NCBI RefSeq assembly: GCF_040947875.1
Contig: NZ_JBFRXN010000003.1
Location: 868,001 to 932,000, forward strand
Reading direction: 5' to 3'
DNA: 64,000 nucleotides
DNA from: Pseudomonas sp. MYb118
Lineage (GTDB): Bacteria; Pseudomonadota; Gammaproteobacteria; Pseudomonadales; Pseudomonadaceae
Part shown: positions 1 to 10,587 of the stretch, piece by piece
How positions within the stretch are numbered: the stretch's first letter is position 1
How the letters are laid out: each line of letters starts with the position of its first letter
Notes under the pieces: generated by a model
What the model was told of the DNA's origin: nothing
Database searches by the model: none
What the model saw: the letters and a program-made list of their open reading frames with translations, nothing else
Program-made: the position numbers and the translations under genes

Positions 1-2
1 CG

Positions 3-329
3 ATGAGTACAGACGATAAACGCATTCGCGAATTTGCCTATCAGATCTGGGAGTCGGAGGGCAAACCGGAAGGCCATGAGGCCCGCCACTGGGAAATGGC
101 GCGCAAACTGGCTGAAGCCGAAGCCCTCGCCCCGAAAAAATCGCCCAAGGCCAGCGGCAGCAAAACGCCCGCCACCAAGACGGCCACCGCCAAGGTCGCG
201 AACGGCAAGGCGGGCGAGCCGAAGGCCAAAGCCAAGGCCAAGCCGGCCGCGGCGGCGAAGGTCGTGCCGCCTGGGGAAAAGTCCGCCGAAAAGAAACCCC
301 GCGCAGCACGTAAACCGCCGGCGGTCTGA
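3..329 (+). CDS. DUF2934 domain protein
   Basis: A 108-residue protein. Residues about 7-42 (IREFAYQIWESEGKPEGHE followed by a W-x-x-A-R motif) match the short DUF2934 family, which is common beside glycogen and trehalose genes in pseudomonads. The remaining 65 residues are a low-complexity Ala/Lys/Pro tail, strongly basic and probably disordered. The function of the family is unknown. The ATG lies at the very start of the window, so its ribosome site cannot be inspected. The next gene in the same direction is glgX, with a REP pair in between. Confidence 0.75.
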   Translation: MSTDDKRIREFAYQIWESEGKPEGHEARHWEMARKLAEAEALAPKKSPKASGSKTPATKTATAKVANGKAGEPKAKAKAKPAAAAKVVPPGEKSAEKKPRAARKPPAV

Positions 330-412
330 CGTTTAACCCGTGAACCGAGCGTGGCGAGTGATCTCGCCACGGTGGACGAATTCGTCCCGAAAAAAACCAA
401 CTCAACTCTATA

Positions 413-517
413 CCTGTAGGAGCGAGCTTGCTCGCGATGGAGTCACAGGCACCGCAGGGTGTCAGGTATCCAGCGTCATCGTTGGCGACCATCGCGAGCA
501 AGCTCGCTCCTACAGGG
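413..517. repeat. REP pair (BIME) upstream of glgX
   Basis: Two inverted copies of the Pseudomonas REP core (TGTAGGAGCGAGCTTGCTCG and its complement) face each other across about 50 bp. Each copy is itself a palindrome. The pair sits between the DUF2934 gene and glgX. Confidence 0.9.
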
Positions 518-546
518 ATGGCAACATCGCCCTTGCAGGAGCCCCT

Positions 547-2706
<2,160 letters not shown>

Positions 2707-2707
2707 G

Positions 2708-3697
2708 ATGGAGCTTCAGGCGTTTCTTCAGCGACAGCCGACGCACTACCCCGACACCGAGGCGCTAGGCCGTGGCTTGCGTGCCCTGGTCGAGGCCGGT
2801 CTGGATCAGTTGCCGCTGCCGGGCCGTGGACAAACGCTGGAGCGTTTCCAGTGCCTGACCGTCGTCGGCGGGCATGATTTGGGGTTGTGCAAGCTGTACG
2901 AAGGCCATACCGACGCCCTGGCGATCATCCGGCAACTGGGTGGCCCGACGCCCTCATCCGGCACCTGGGGCATGTGGGCCGCCGAACCGCCGCATGCCCG
3001 GGTTCGGGTCAGCCGGGAAAATGGCCGTGTCAGGTTGTTCGGGCGCAAGGCCTGGTGTTCCGGCGCCGCAGTGCTGAGCCATGCCCTGCTGACCGCATGG
3101 GACGAACAGAATTGTCAGCAACTGGTTGCGGTGGCGCTGGATCAACCCGGCGTTACCGTCACGGACCAGGGCTGGCAAGCGGTCGGCATGGGCACCACCG
3201 GCAGCGTTGAAGTGCAGTTCGACGGCGCCGAGGGACAGGCCGTCGGCAACCCCGGGGACTACCTCCAGCGCCCCGGATTCTGGCAAGGCGGCATCGGTAT
3301 TGCCGCCTGCTGGTACGGCGCCGCGCAAAGCCTCGCCGAGCGCTTGCGCCAGCATTGCGCGCAACGCGAAGAACCCCACGCCCTCGCCCACCTCGGTGCG
3401 GTGGACCGTGAGCTGCATGGCGCGGCCAGCGTGCTGCGCGCCAGTGCCGCCAGCATCGACGCCGCGCCGCAGGCCAACGCCGAACGACTGGCGCGCCGGG
3501 CCCGAGCGGTGGTTGAAGACGCCGCCGAACAGGTGCTCCGACATGTCGGTCGCGCCCTCGGCGCCGGCCCCTATTGCAAGGACCCGCAGTTCGCGCAGCT
3601 GAGCGCCGACCTGCCGGTGTTCCTGCGCCAGAGCCACGCGGAACGAGACCTGGCCGCCCTTGGCCAGCATGCCATCAAGGACACATGGACGTTATGA
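2708..3697 (+). CDS. acyl-CoA dehydrogenase-like protein
   Basis: A 329-residue protein with weak resemblance to acyl-CoA dehydrogenases. It has an N-terminal helical region, a central beta-type segment (GGPTPSSGTWGMWAAEPP, then RKAWCSGAAVLSHALL) that fits the flavin/substrate domain, and a C-terminal helical domain from about residue 195. It is shorter than the usual 380 residues, and I do not see an obvious catalytic glutamate, so the substrate is unknown. The ATG at 2708 follows the glgX stop by 1 nt. Its stop overlaps the start of the PIG-L deacetylase gene (ATGA), so it is the first gene of a four-gene translationally coupled cassette. Confidence 0.65.
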   Translation: MELQAFLQRQPTHYPDTEALGRGLRALVEAGLDQLPLPGRGQTLERFQCLTVVGGHDLGLCKLYEGHTDALAIIRQLGGPTPSSGTWGMWAAEPPHARVRVSRENGRVRLFGRKAWCSGAAVLSHALLTAWDEQNCQQLVAVALDQPGVTVTDQGWQAVGMGTTGSVEVQFDGAEGQAVGNPGDYLQRPGFWQGGIGIAACWYGAAQSLAERLRQHCAQREEPHALAHLGAVDRELHGAASVLRASAASIDAAPQANAERLARRARAVVEDAAEQVLRHVGRALGAGPYCKDPQFAQLSADLPVFLRQSHAERDLAALGQHAIKDTWTL

Positions 3698-4452
3698 AAA
3701 CCAATCCCATCGTCGGTCAGGGCACGTCCCTGCATCAATGGCAGAACTCCAGCCATCTGGCGCAATTGCCGGCGATCGACATTCTCGACCTGGTGCCCGC
3801 AGGGAAACGCGCCGTGATCGTCGCCCCGCATCCGGATGATGAAGTGCTGGGTTGCGGCGGCTTCATGCAACTGCTGGCGGCGGCCGATCGGCCCTTGCAA
3901 TTGATCTCGGTGACCGATGGCAGCGCCAGCCACCCCGGCTCCCGGCGCTGGCCGGTAGAGCGACTGAGTGTGGTGCGCCCGCAGGAATCGGCCGAGGCAC
4001 TGCGCCGGCTCGGCTTGCCGCTGTACAGCCTGAAATGGTTGCGCGGAGGTTTCACCGACAGTCGCGTCGCCGCCCAGGAAGCGCAACTGGCCGACTTCAT
4101 CGAACGTTACCTGCACGCCGACGACGTGGTGTTCACCACCTGGCGCGAAGACGGCCATTGCGACCATGAAGCGGTCGGCCGCGCCACCGTCGTGGCGGCA
4201 CAACGGGTGGGCGCGACGGTGCATGAACTGCCCGTCTGGACCTGGCACTGGGCGACGCCCGAGGACCGCCTGGTGCCGTGGCAGCGGGCGCGCAAAATCC
4301 CCCTGAGCCCAGCCGTGGTCGCACGCAAGCGTCACGCGATTCACGCGTTCGCCGGCCAGCTGGAAGGTGACCCGCAGATCGGCTTGCCGCCGGTGTTGGC
4401 TCCCTATGTGATCGACCGGCTGCTGCAACCGTTCGAGGTGGTGTTCGTATGA
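3694..4452 (+). CDS. PIG-L family deacetylase (active-type)
   Basis: A 252-residue PIG-L/LmbE-like zinc deacetylase, which in this family removes N-acetyl groups from sugar conjugates. The metal and catalytic motif APHPDDE is intact (H46, D48, D49), as is the second motif GHCDHEAVGRA (H155, D157, H158). By homology to MshB, H46, D49 and H158 bind zinc, D48 is the general base and H155 stabilises the intermediate. Start choice is between ATG 3685 and ATG 3694; I prefer 3694 because it gives an ATGA overlap with the upstream gene. The stop overlaps the methyltransferase start. A paralogue lies at 5826. Confidence 0.85.
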   Translation: MKTNPIVGQGTSLHQWQNSSHLAQLPAIDILDLVPAGKRAVIVAPHPDDEVLGCGGFMQLLAAADRPLQLISVTDGSASHPGSRRWPVERLSVVRPQESAEALRRLGLPLYSLKWLRGGFTDSRVAAQEAQLADFIERYLHADDVVFTTWREDGHCDHEAVGRATVVAAQRVGATVHELPVWTWHWATPEDRLVPWQRARKIPLSPAVVARKRHAIHAFAGQLEGDPQIGLPPVLAPYVIDRLLQPFEVVFV

Positions 4453-5048
4453 GCGTTGAAGATCGCTATTTCGAGGGTTTGTTCGCGGGCAGCGACGATC
4501 CCTGGGCATTCCGCCAGCGCTGGTATGAACAACGCAAGCGGGCGATCACCCTGGCGTCCCTGCCCCGGCGCCGTTATCGCGCGATCTTCGAGCCGGGCTG
4601 CGCCAACGCTGAACTGAGTGCCGCACTGGCCGAATGCTGTGACCGCCTGCTGTGCTGCGACACCGCAAGCGCCGCCGTGGCGCTGGCCCGCACCCGCCTG
4701 AGCCTGTTCGATCATGCCGAGGTCCGGCATGGGCGCCTGCCTGGCGACTGGCCGGACGAATCCTTCGACCTGATCGTGCTCAGCGAAATCGGTTACTACC
4801 TGGACGCCGATGACCTGCAACAGGTAATCCGGCGTGCCGCGCAATCGCTCACGGCCGATGGCCAATTGCTGGCCTGCCATTGGCGCCCGACCATTGATGG
4901 CTGCCCGCTGAACGCACGCCAGGTGCATGACCTGCTGCACGAGCATTTGCAACTGCCGCGCCTGGTGCTGCATCAGGAAGCCGATTTCATCCTTGAACTG
5001 TGGAGTCGTGAACCGCGCTCCGTGGCGGCGCTGGAGGGGTTGCGATGA
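4449..5048 (+). CDS. NodS-like SAM-dependent methyltransferase
   Basis: A 199-residue class I methyltransferase. The N-terminus (YFEGLFAGSDDPWAFRQRWYE) and the region after the SAM-binding motif (EPGCANAELS) resemble the NodS family. LIVLSEIGYYL is the usual post-II motif of that family, and LLACHWR follows. NodS methylates the nitrogen of deacetylated chito-oligosaccharides in rhizobia; the acceptor here is unknown. It overlaps the deacetylase by 4 nt upstream and the glycosyltransferase by 4 nt downstream, which suggests a common product and coupled translation. Confidence 0.8.
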   Translation: MSVEDRYFEGLFAGSDDPWAFRQRWYEQRKRAITLASLPRRRYRAIFEPGCANAELSAALAECCDRLLCCDTASAAVALARTRLSLFDHAEVRHGRLPGDWPDESFDLIVLSEIGYYLDADDLQQVIRRAAQSLTADGQLLACHWRPTIDGCPLNARQVHDLLHEHLQLPRLVLHQEADFILELWSREPRSVAALEGLR

Positions 5049-5704
5049 TCGGCATCCTGATCCCGGCACACAACGAAGAGGATTTGCTCGAAGACTGCTT
5101 GCGCGCGGCCCTTCGCGCCGCGCAACACGAAGCGCTTGGTGGTGAAGCGGTCGAGGTGCTGGTGGTGCTCGACAGTTGCACCGATCGCTCGTCGGCCATT
5201 GTCGGCAGCTACCCGGTGCACGGCCTGGAAATCCAGGCGCGCAATGTCGGCCAGGCCCGAGCGCTCGGCGCGCATTTCCTGCTGGATCGCGGCGTGCGCT
5301 GGATCTCCTGCACCGATGCCGACAGTCGTGTCGCCCAGGACTGGCTGGTTGCCCAACTGGCCCTGGATGCCGACGCGGTGTGCGGTACGGTCACCGTGGC
5401 GCAGTGGGATGCCGCGTTCAGTGAATCAGCGCAAATTCGCTATCACCAGCATTACCAGTACCGCGAGGGCCACCGGCATATCCACGGCGCGAACCTGGGC
5501 GTCAGCGCCGAGGCCTACCGGCGCGCCGGCGGTTTCGAGCCGCTGGCGTGCGATGAAGACGTGCAACTGGTGCGGCAACTGGAGCGCTGCGGCGCGACAA
5601 TCGCCTGGAGCCAGCGCCCCCAGGTGCTGACCAGTGCACGCCTGGACAGCCGGGCCAGGGGCGGCTTTGGCGACTACCTGCGCGACTTGTCGCAGGTCGG
5701 ATAA
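5045..5704 (+). CDS. family 2 glycosyltransferase
   Basis: A 219-residue GT-A fold glycosyltransferase. It begins IGILIPAHNEEDLLEDCL, the GT2 nucleotide-binding strand-helix, and carries a TDADS metal-binding motif near residue 95. HIHGANLGVSAEAYRRAGGF is the typical acceptor-side motif, followed by DEDVQL. It has no membrane segments, so it is a soluble single-domain enzyme rather than a NodC-type processive synthase. It is the last gene of the overlapping cassette. Donor and acceptor cannot be read from the sequence. Confidence 0.85.
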   Translation: MIGILIPAHNEEDLLEDCLRAALRAAQHEALGGEAVEVLVVLDSCTDRSSAIVGSYPVHGLEIQARNVGQARALGAHFLLDRGVRWISCTDADSRVAQDWLVAQLALDADAVCGTVTVAQWDAAFSESAQIRYHQHYQYREGHRHIHGANLGVSAEAYRRAGGFEPLACDEDVQLVRQLERCGATIAWSQRPQVLTSARLDSRARGGFGDYLRDLSQVG

Positions 5705-5825
5705 ATACAGATCGGCACGAACAAGCACGCGACGAATAGCCTGACTTGAGCAATACTCTTGCACGCTGCAATCCAAGGTATGGAGCGCGGCACATTGCTA
5801 TCAACCAGAACAAGGACGTAGCCTG

Positions 5826-6584
5826 ATGAAACCTGTATCGCTCATCGACAGTGGTCTGTCAGCCCAGATCTGGAACAGTGCACCTCAACTGGATAACGTT
5901 CCGGTCATCAATACCCAGACCCTCGTCCCGCCCGGCGCCCGCGCCGTGGTGATCGCCCCGCACCCTGGCGACGAAGTCGTGACCTGTGGCGGCCTCCTGC
6001 AATTGCTCAGCACCCTGGGCCACCCCTTGCAACTGATCTCGATCACCGACGGCAGCGCCAGCCATCCGGGCTCGCAACAATGGTCGGAAAAACGCCTGAG
6101 CGTGTTCCGCCCCCAGGAAAGCGTCGAGGCCCTGCGCCGCCTCGGTCTGCCCATGCACAGCCTGAAATGGCTGCGGGGTGGTTTCACCGACAACGCGCTG
6201 GGCGAACGCGAACGCCCGATGAGTGAGTTCATCGCGCGCTACCTGCGCCCCGGTGACGTGGTGTTCAGCACCTGGCGCGAGGACGGCAACATCGACCATG
6301 AAGCCGTCGGCCGCGCCGCCGCCCATGCGGCAGCCCTGGTCGGTGCGGCATTCAACGAGGTGCCGGTCTGGGCCTGGCACTGGCCAACGCGCGACAGCGG
6401 CCTGTTCCCCTGGCACCGGGCGCGCAAGCTGCGGCTCGACACCTGGACGGTGGCGCGCAAGAGCCACGCCACCCACGCCTATGCCAGCCAGCTCGATGGC
6501 GAGCCCGCGGTGGGTCTGCCGCCGTTGCTGCCGCCGGTGTTGCTGGAGCGGATGCGCTTGCCCTATGAAATCGTTTTTGTCTGA
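5826..6584 (+). CDS. PIG-L family protein lacking catalytic residues
   Basis: A 252-residue paralogue of the deacetylase at 3694, colinear over its whole length with many identical stretches (LQLISITDGSASHPGS, SLKWLRGGFTD). The HPDDE motif reads HPGDE: residue 48, the general base by homology to MshB, is Gly. The second motif reads GNIDH, so the His at 155 is Asn. The presumed zinc ligands H46, D49 and H158 remain. It is therefore likely a zinc-binding protein with reduced or altered activity. It has its own ribosome site (AAGGACG) and is separated from the cassette by 121 nt. Confidence 0.8.
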   Translation: MKPVSLIDSGLSAQIWNSAPQLDNVPVINTQTLVPPGARAVVIAPHPGDEVVTCGGLLQLLSTLGHPLQLISITDGSASHPGSQQWSEKRLSVFRPQESVEALRRLGLPMHSLKWLRGGFTDNALGERERPMSEFIARYLRPGDVVFSTWREDGNIDHEAVGRAAAHAAALVGAAFNEVPVWAWHWPTRDSGLFPWHRARKLRLDTWTVARKSHATHAYASQLDGEPAVGLPPLLPPVLLERMRLPYEIVFV

Positions 6585-6654
6585 GGTGCCGGACTGAACT
6601 GCCCGCCGTCGCATCAGTCGCATACATAGGCAACCCTGATTCAGAGGAGTGAAC

Positions 6655-7455
6655 GTGACCAGTGATTCCAAGCGGCAGGCCGCCCACTCGATGCCTTTGG
6701 ACACGCCACCGGTGGTTCATCGGCTCAGAGTGCTGACGGTCAACACCCACAAGGGGTTCACCGCGTTCAACCGGCGCTTCATCCTGCCCGAACTGCGCGA
6801 GGCGGTGCGCAGCACCTCGGCAGACCTGGTCTTCCTGCAGGAAGTGGTCGGTGAGCACGAGCGTCATTCCTCGCGGCTCAACAATTGGCCACAAACCTCG
6901 CAATACGAATTTCTCGCCGACAGCATGTGGAGCGACTACGCCTATGGGCGCAATGCGGTCTACCCCAACGGTCACCACGGCAATGCACTGCTGTCCAAAT
7001 ACCCGATCCGTGAATACCGCAACCTTGACGTGTCCATCACCGGCCCCGAGCGCCGCGGGCTGCTGCATTGCATTCTCGATGTGCCGGGGCACACCGAGGT
7101 CCACGCCATCTGCGTGCACTTGAGCCTGCTGGAAAGCCACCGTCAGTTGCAGCTGGAACTGCTCTGCCAACTGCTCGAATCGCTGCCCGACGATGCGCCG
7201 GTCATCATCGCCGGCGACTTCAACGACTGGCAGCTACAGGGCAACGCGACCCTCGCCCGCCGCGACTACCTGCACGAAGCATTCGAACGTCACCATGGAC
7301 GCCCGGCGAAGACCTATCCAGCGCGTTTTCCGTTGCTGCGCCTGGATCGCGTGTATCTGCGCAATGCCAGCAGCCACGAGCCAAAAATCCTCGGCAGCAA
7401 GCCGTGGACGCACTTATCCGATCACTTGCCGCTGGCGGTTGAAGTGCATTTGTAA
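6655..7455 (+). CDS. endonuclease/exonuclease/phosphatase family protein
   Basis: A 266-residue EEP-fold hydrolase. Motifs in order are [20 protein letters not shown] (metal-binding Glu), [28 protein letters not shown] and [11 protein letters not shown] (catalytic Asp-His). Members cleave phosphodiesters or phospholipid-type substrates; in pseudomonads this type often accompanies a cardiolipin synthase-like gene, which is absent here. I chose GTG 6655 because AGAGGAG lies about 7 nt upstream; the earlier GTG at 6649 falls inside that ribosome site. No secretion signal is obvious. Confidence 0.8.
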   Translation: MTSDSKRQAAHSMPLDTPPVVHRLRVLTVNTHKGFTAFNRRFILPELREAVRSTSADLVFLQEVVGEHERHSSRLNNWPQTSQYEFLADSMWSDYAYGRNAVYPNGHHGNALLSKYPIREYRNLDVSITGPERRGLLHCILDVPGHTEVHAICVHLSLLESHRQLQLELLCQLLESLPDDAPVIIAGDFNDWQLQGNATLARRDYLHEAFERHHGRPAKTYPARFPLLRLDRVYLRNASSHEPKILGSKPWTHLSDHLPLAVEVHL

Positions 7456-7486
7456 CAACGCCAGCCCGGTAAAAAAATCGCCCAAC

Positions 7487-7508
7487 CTGTTATTTATGAC
7501 AGTAGCCG
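7487..7508 (+). promoter_or_regulatory. CTGT-N8-ACAG dyad with adjacent -35-like hexamer (autotransporter)
   Basis: CTGTTATTTATGACAG at 7487-7502 is directly followed by TAGCCG, a weak -35, and 17 bp later by TACGGT at 7526. The same arrangement precedes four tccC genes in this window. The nearest downstream gene is the autotransporter, whose ATG is 201 nt away, so the leader would be long. Confidence 0.55.
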
Positions 7509-7537
7509 ACGCGCGAATCTGTTGTTACGGTTGGCCT

Positions 7538-7680
7538 GTCTGTATCTGCGGCTGATACGGACGGGATCGTAGCGCAAGTATTGCCAGGGTTTTCAGCAGG
7601 GAGCTGCATTTGTCGTCAATCCGCGCTGCCATGGGCGCCTGAAACGACGTCACCGCCCGAGGGGTGACCGGATCAGGCGC
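7538..7680 (+). other. structured leader upstream of the autotransporter
   Basis: Two predicted RNA structures occur here. The first is a 9-bp hairpin at 7538-7562 (arms GTCTGTATC and GATACGGAC, one G-U pair). The second is a nested hairpin at 7635-7680, with outer arms GCGCCTGA and TCAGGCGC and inner arms GTCACC and GGTGAC. No T-run follows either one. They may end the upstream transcript or control translation of the autotransporter. I do not recognise a known riboswitch. Confidence 0.35.
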
Positions 7681-7702
7681 AATACGATGCGTGGAGACGA
7701 AG

Positions 7703-10264
7703 ATGACCCATTCGACGCTGCGGCCTGCGCGCCGCTATCCTGCCTGCGCCCTCACTTTCCTGCTGTGTATCGGCGGTTCCCAGACCGCAGCGGCTGCCTG
7801 CACCCTAGTGCCCACGGCCGGCAACGACAGCTTCACCTGCGACAGCGCCAGCAGCGGTTCGCTGACCGACACCCAGGGCAACAACACCCTGACCTTCCCC
7901 GCCAACGGCACCGGTTCGATCAATGGCAACGTGACCTTCGGCGCAGGTGCCGACACGGTGATCATGAATTCGGGTTTCATCAGCGGCTTTCTCAATGTCG
8001 GTGACGGCACCAACACCGTCACCATCGCCGGCGGCACAGTGACCGGAACGGTCATCCAGGGCAGTGGCGTGGACAGTTTCATCATGAACGGCGGGACGAT
8101 CGGCGCTTTATCGCAAGGCGACAGCCACGACAAATTCCTGATGACCGCCGGCACCATCATTGGCGCCTTCGAGGATGGCGACGAGGCGAAAATGACCGGC
8201 GGCGCCATCGGCCGGGTCGACATGAAACTCGACGACAATATTTTCGAGCTGCTGGGCGGCACCATCCTCGGCAACCTGGTCACCGGTTTCGGCCGGGACA
8301 CCATCATCGTTGCCGGCGGCAGGATCGGCGGTAACCTCAGCGTCAGCGGTGGCAACGACATCATCACCGTCACCGGCGGTGAGATCGTTGGCGAAGTGCG
8401 CGCCAGTATCGGCGATGACATCCTGACCTGGAACGGTGGCGGCATCATCCGCTCAGCCATCCTGATGGACCTGGGCAACGACCGCGTCACCCTGCGCAAC
8501 CTCACCGACAGCATCCTGGCCATTACACCGAACGTCGATGGCGGTGCCGGCAACGACCGCCTGACGTTCGACCAGACCACCTCCTCCGGCGCCGGCCGTT
8601 ACACCAACTGGGAAACCGTCAACCTGACCAATACCTCGCGTTTCGACCTGCAGAATGACGTGTTCCGCCTGGGAGACAGCAACATCGGCACCGGTGTTTT
8701 CAACGTCGACGGCAGCAGCACGCTGACCTCCGTCCAGGGTGGCATCTCACCGCTCAACGCCGCGCTGCTGGCCACCCTCAACAACAGCGGGACCATTGAC
8801 CTGGCCAGTGGCAACAGCCGCACCGACGACAGCCTCACCGTTCTGGGCAACTACGCGGGCAGCGGCGGCAAGTTGTTGCTGCAAAGCGCGCTGGGTGACG
8901 ACGCCTCCCCCAGCGACAAACTGGTCGTGAACAACGGCACCCTGACCGGCAACACGCTGATTACCGTCAGCAACGAAGGTGGCGCGGGCGCCCTGACCCA
9001 GCAGAACGGCATTCAGGTCGTGCAGGCCCTGGGCAGCGCCGTCAGCGAAAACGGCGCGTTCGCCCTCCAGGCCCCGGTCTCGGCCGGTGCCTACAGCTAC
9101 AACCTGTACAAGGGCGGCATCACGCCAGGCAGCGAAAACAGTTGGTACCTGCGCTCGTCGGTGGTCGCGCCGCCCGTCGTCGCCGTGCCTGACGCGGACC
9201 CGAGCCTGCCGCCGACCCTCGAACCGGTGGTGCCGATCCCGGTGGTGGCCGCGGTGGCAGGCGTGGTTCCGGAGTTGCCAGCGGTGCAACCGGGTGCCGC
9301 GCCGATCCCCACGTTCAGGCCGGAAGTCCCGGTCTGGTCGGCCATGCCGCCCGTTGCCGCACAAATGACCCTGAATGCCCTCGGCACGTTCCACGATCGC
9401 CAGGGCAAGCAACAACTGCTAAAGGGCAGCGACTCCCTGAGTGCCGGCTGGGGACGGGTGTATGGCAAAAACTTCGACCAGACCTGGGCCGGCACCGTCA
9501 ACCCGAAGGTGGATGGATCGCTGTACGGCTTCCAGGTCGGCACCGTGCTGCACAGCTCGCAATGGGACAGCGGCCAGATCCAGCAAACCGGTTTCTTCGT
9601 CGGCCACAGCCGCCTTCGCGGTGACGTCGACGGTTTCAACGGCGGCTTTGAGGGCAAACACGCCGGCAAGGTCGACCTGCGGGGCGACAGCGTCGGGCTG
9701 TCCTGGACACTCACCGACACCCAGGGCGCCTACCTGGACACCGTGGCCATGTACACCCGCCTTGACGGTGACAACGAGTCGGATCGCGGCTTGAAAATCG
9801 ACAATGACGGCCATGTCGCGACACTGTCGGCGGAAGTCGGCTACCCCATTGCCCTGGGCGCAAACTGGCAGGCGGAACCCCAGGCGCAAGTGATCTACCA
9901 GAAAGTCGACCTCGACAGCCAGGACGATGGCATCTCGCGGGTATCGTTCGACTCCGACAGCGCCTGGACCGGCCGCATCGGCGGGCGGCTCAAGGGGCGT
10001 TATCAGGTCATGGGCAAGCCTGTGGAGCCGTATGTGCGGGCGAATGTCTGGCACACCGCTTCGGCGGAGGATACGGTGACCTTTGCCGGCACCGACAAGA
10101 TCACCACCGAACAACGATCATCATCCCTCGACCTGGGCATCGGTGTGGTGCTGAGCCTGTCGCCCGACATCGCCGTATATGCCAGCACCGACTACAGCAG
10201 CAATATTGACAGCAATCAGCTGCGCGGAACCCAGGCGAATCTCGGCGTGAGAGTGAGTTGGTAA
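7703..10264 (+). CDS. autotransporter with beta-helix passenger
   Basis: An 853-residue type V secreted protein. The Sec signal peptide ends near TAAAACTLV (about residue 32). The passenger (about 35-480) contains roughly nine repeats of about 21 residues around a GGTI-x-G pattern (for example NGGTIGALSQGD, LGGTILGNLVTGFG, TGGEIVGEV), as expected of a beta-helix. A Pro/Val-rich linker at about 490-560 leads to the C-terminal beta-barrel (about 570-853), which ends LGVRVSW with the terminal aromatic used by the BAM machinery. I chose ATG 7703 because GGAGACGAAG precedes it; the upstream in-frame start at 7664 lies inside a hairpin. Confidence 0.85.
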   Translation: MTHSTLRPARRYPACALTFLLCIGGSQTAAAACTLVPTAGNDSFTCDSASSGSLTDTQGNNTLTFPANGTGSINGNVTFGAGADTVIMNSGFISGFLNVGDGTNTVTIAGGTVTGTVIQGSGVDSFIMNGGTIGALSQGDSHDKFLMTAGTIIGAFEDGDEAKMTGGAIGRVDMKLDDNIFELLGGTILGNLVTGFGRDTIIVAGGRIGGNLSVSGGNDIITVTGGEIVGEVRASIGDDILTWNGGGIIRSAILMDLGNDRVTLRNLTDSILAITPNVDGGAGNDRLTFDQTTSSGAGRYTNWETVNLTNTSRFDLQNDVFRLGDSNIGTGVFNVDGSSTLTSVQGGISPLNAALLATLNNSGTIDLASGNSRTDDSLTVLGNYAGSGGKLLLQSALGDDASPSDKLVVNNGTLTGNTLITVSNEGGAGALTQQNGIQVVQALGSAVSENGAFALQAPVSAGAYSYNLYKGGITPGSENSWYLRSSVVAPPVVAVPDADPSLPPTLEPVVPIPVVAAVAGVVPELPAVQPGAAPIPTFRPEVPVWSAMPPVAAQMTLNALGTFHDRQGKQQLLKGSDSLSAGWGRVYGKNFDQTWAGTVNPKVDGSLYGFQVGTVLHSSQWDSGQIQQTGFFVGHSRLRGDVDGFNGGFEGKHAGKVDLRGDSVGLSWTLTDTQGAYLDTVAMYTRLDGDNESDRGLKIDNDGHVATLSAEVGYPIALGANWQAEPQAQVIYQKVDLDSQDDGISRVSFDSDSAWTGRIGGRLKGRYQVMGKPVEPYVRANVWHTASAEDTVTFAGTDKITTEQRSSSLDLGIGVVLSLSPDIAVYASTDYSSNIDSNQLRGTQANLGVRVSW

Positions 10265-10587
10265 GCCGATAGGAGGCTATGCAAACCCCTCTAATCCGCG
10301 GGTGGCGAGACGTTTTTGCGTACAAACAAGAACTTATAGTCGCGTTCGAAATCAGTGAGTTGCAATCGCTAAAATATGCATACCACTTATCGGCCATTTT
10401 CTTGACGCAGTCTTGCCATTCTTCTTAGCTTCACGTTACTACCCCCGAAGTACCTCAGGGGGCACCCCACCAGACACCCGTAACAACGGGCGGCCAGCGG
10501 CTTGCCCCACTCCATTCGGTCGCCCCTCTTTCGGGGTAGGAGAGACGCCACAGCGAGATACCGCATGCGATTGCAAGGTAGACCTCC
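10265..10587. other. intergenic stretch with short GC hairpins
   Basis: This 323-nt gap has no convincing gene. It contains three short GC-rich hairpins: CCCCC...GGGGG at 10442-10462, CCCGT-AACA-ACGGG at 10477-10490, and CCCC-TCTTTC-GGGG at 10523-10536. The last lies about 50 nt before the next ATG. The CTGT-N8-ACAG dyad seen elsewhere is not present. Confidence 0.4.

Noticed and set aside
7487..7502. Firm assignment of the CTGT-N8-ACAG dyad as a LexA SOS box
   Set aside because: The inner bases (TTATTTCTAA, TCACTTATGA) do not follow the usual alternating AT pattern of LexA boxes, and the position upstream of -35 suits an activator; kept only as an alternative.
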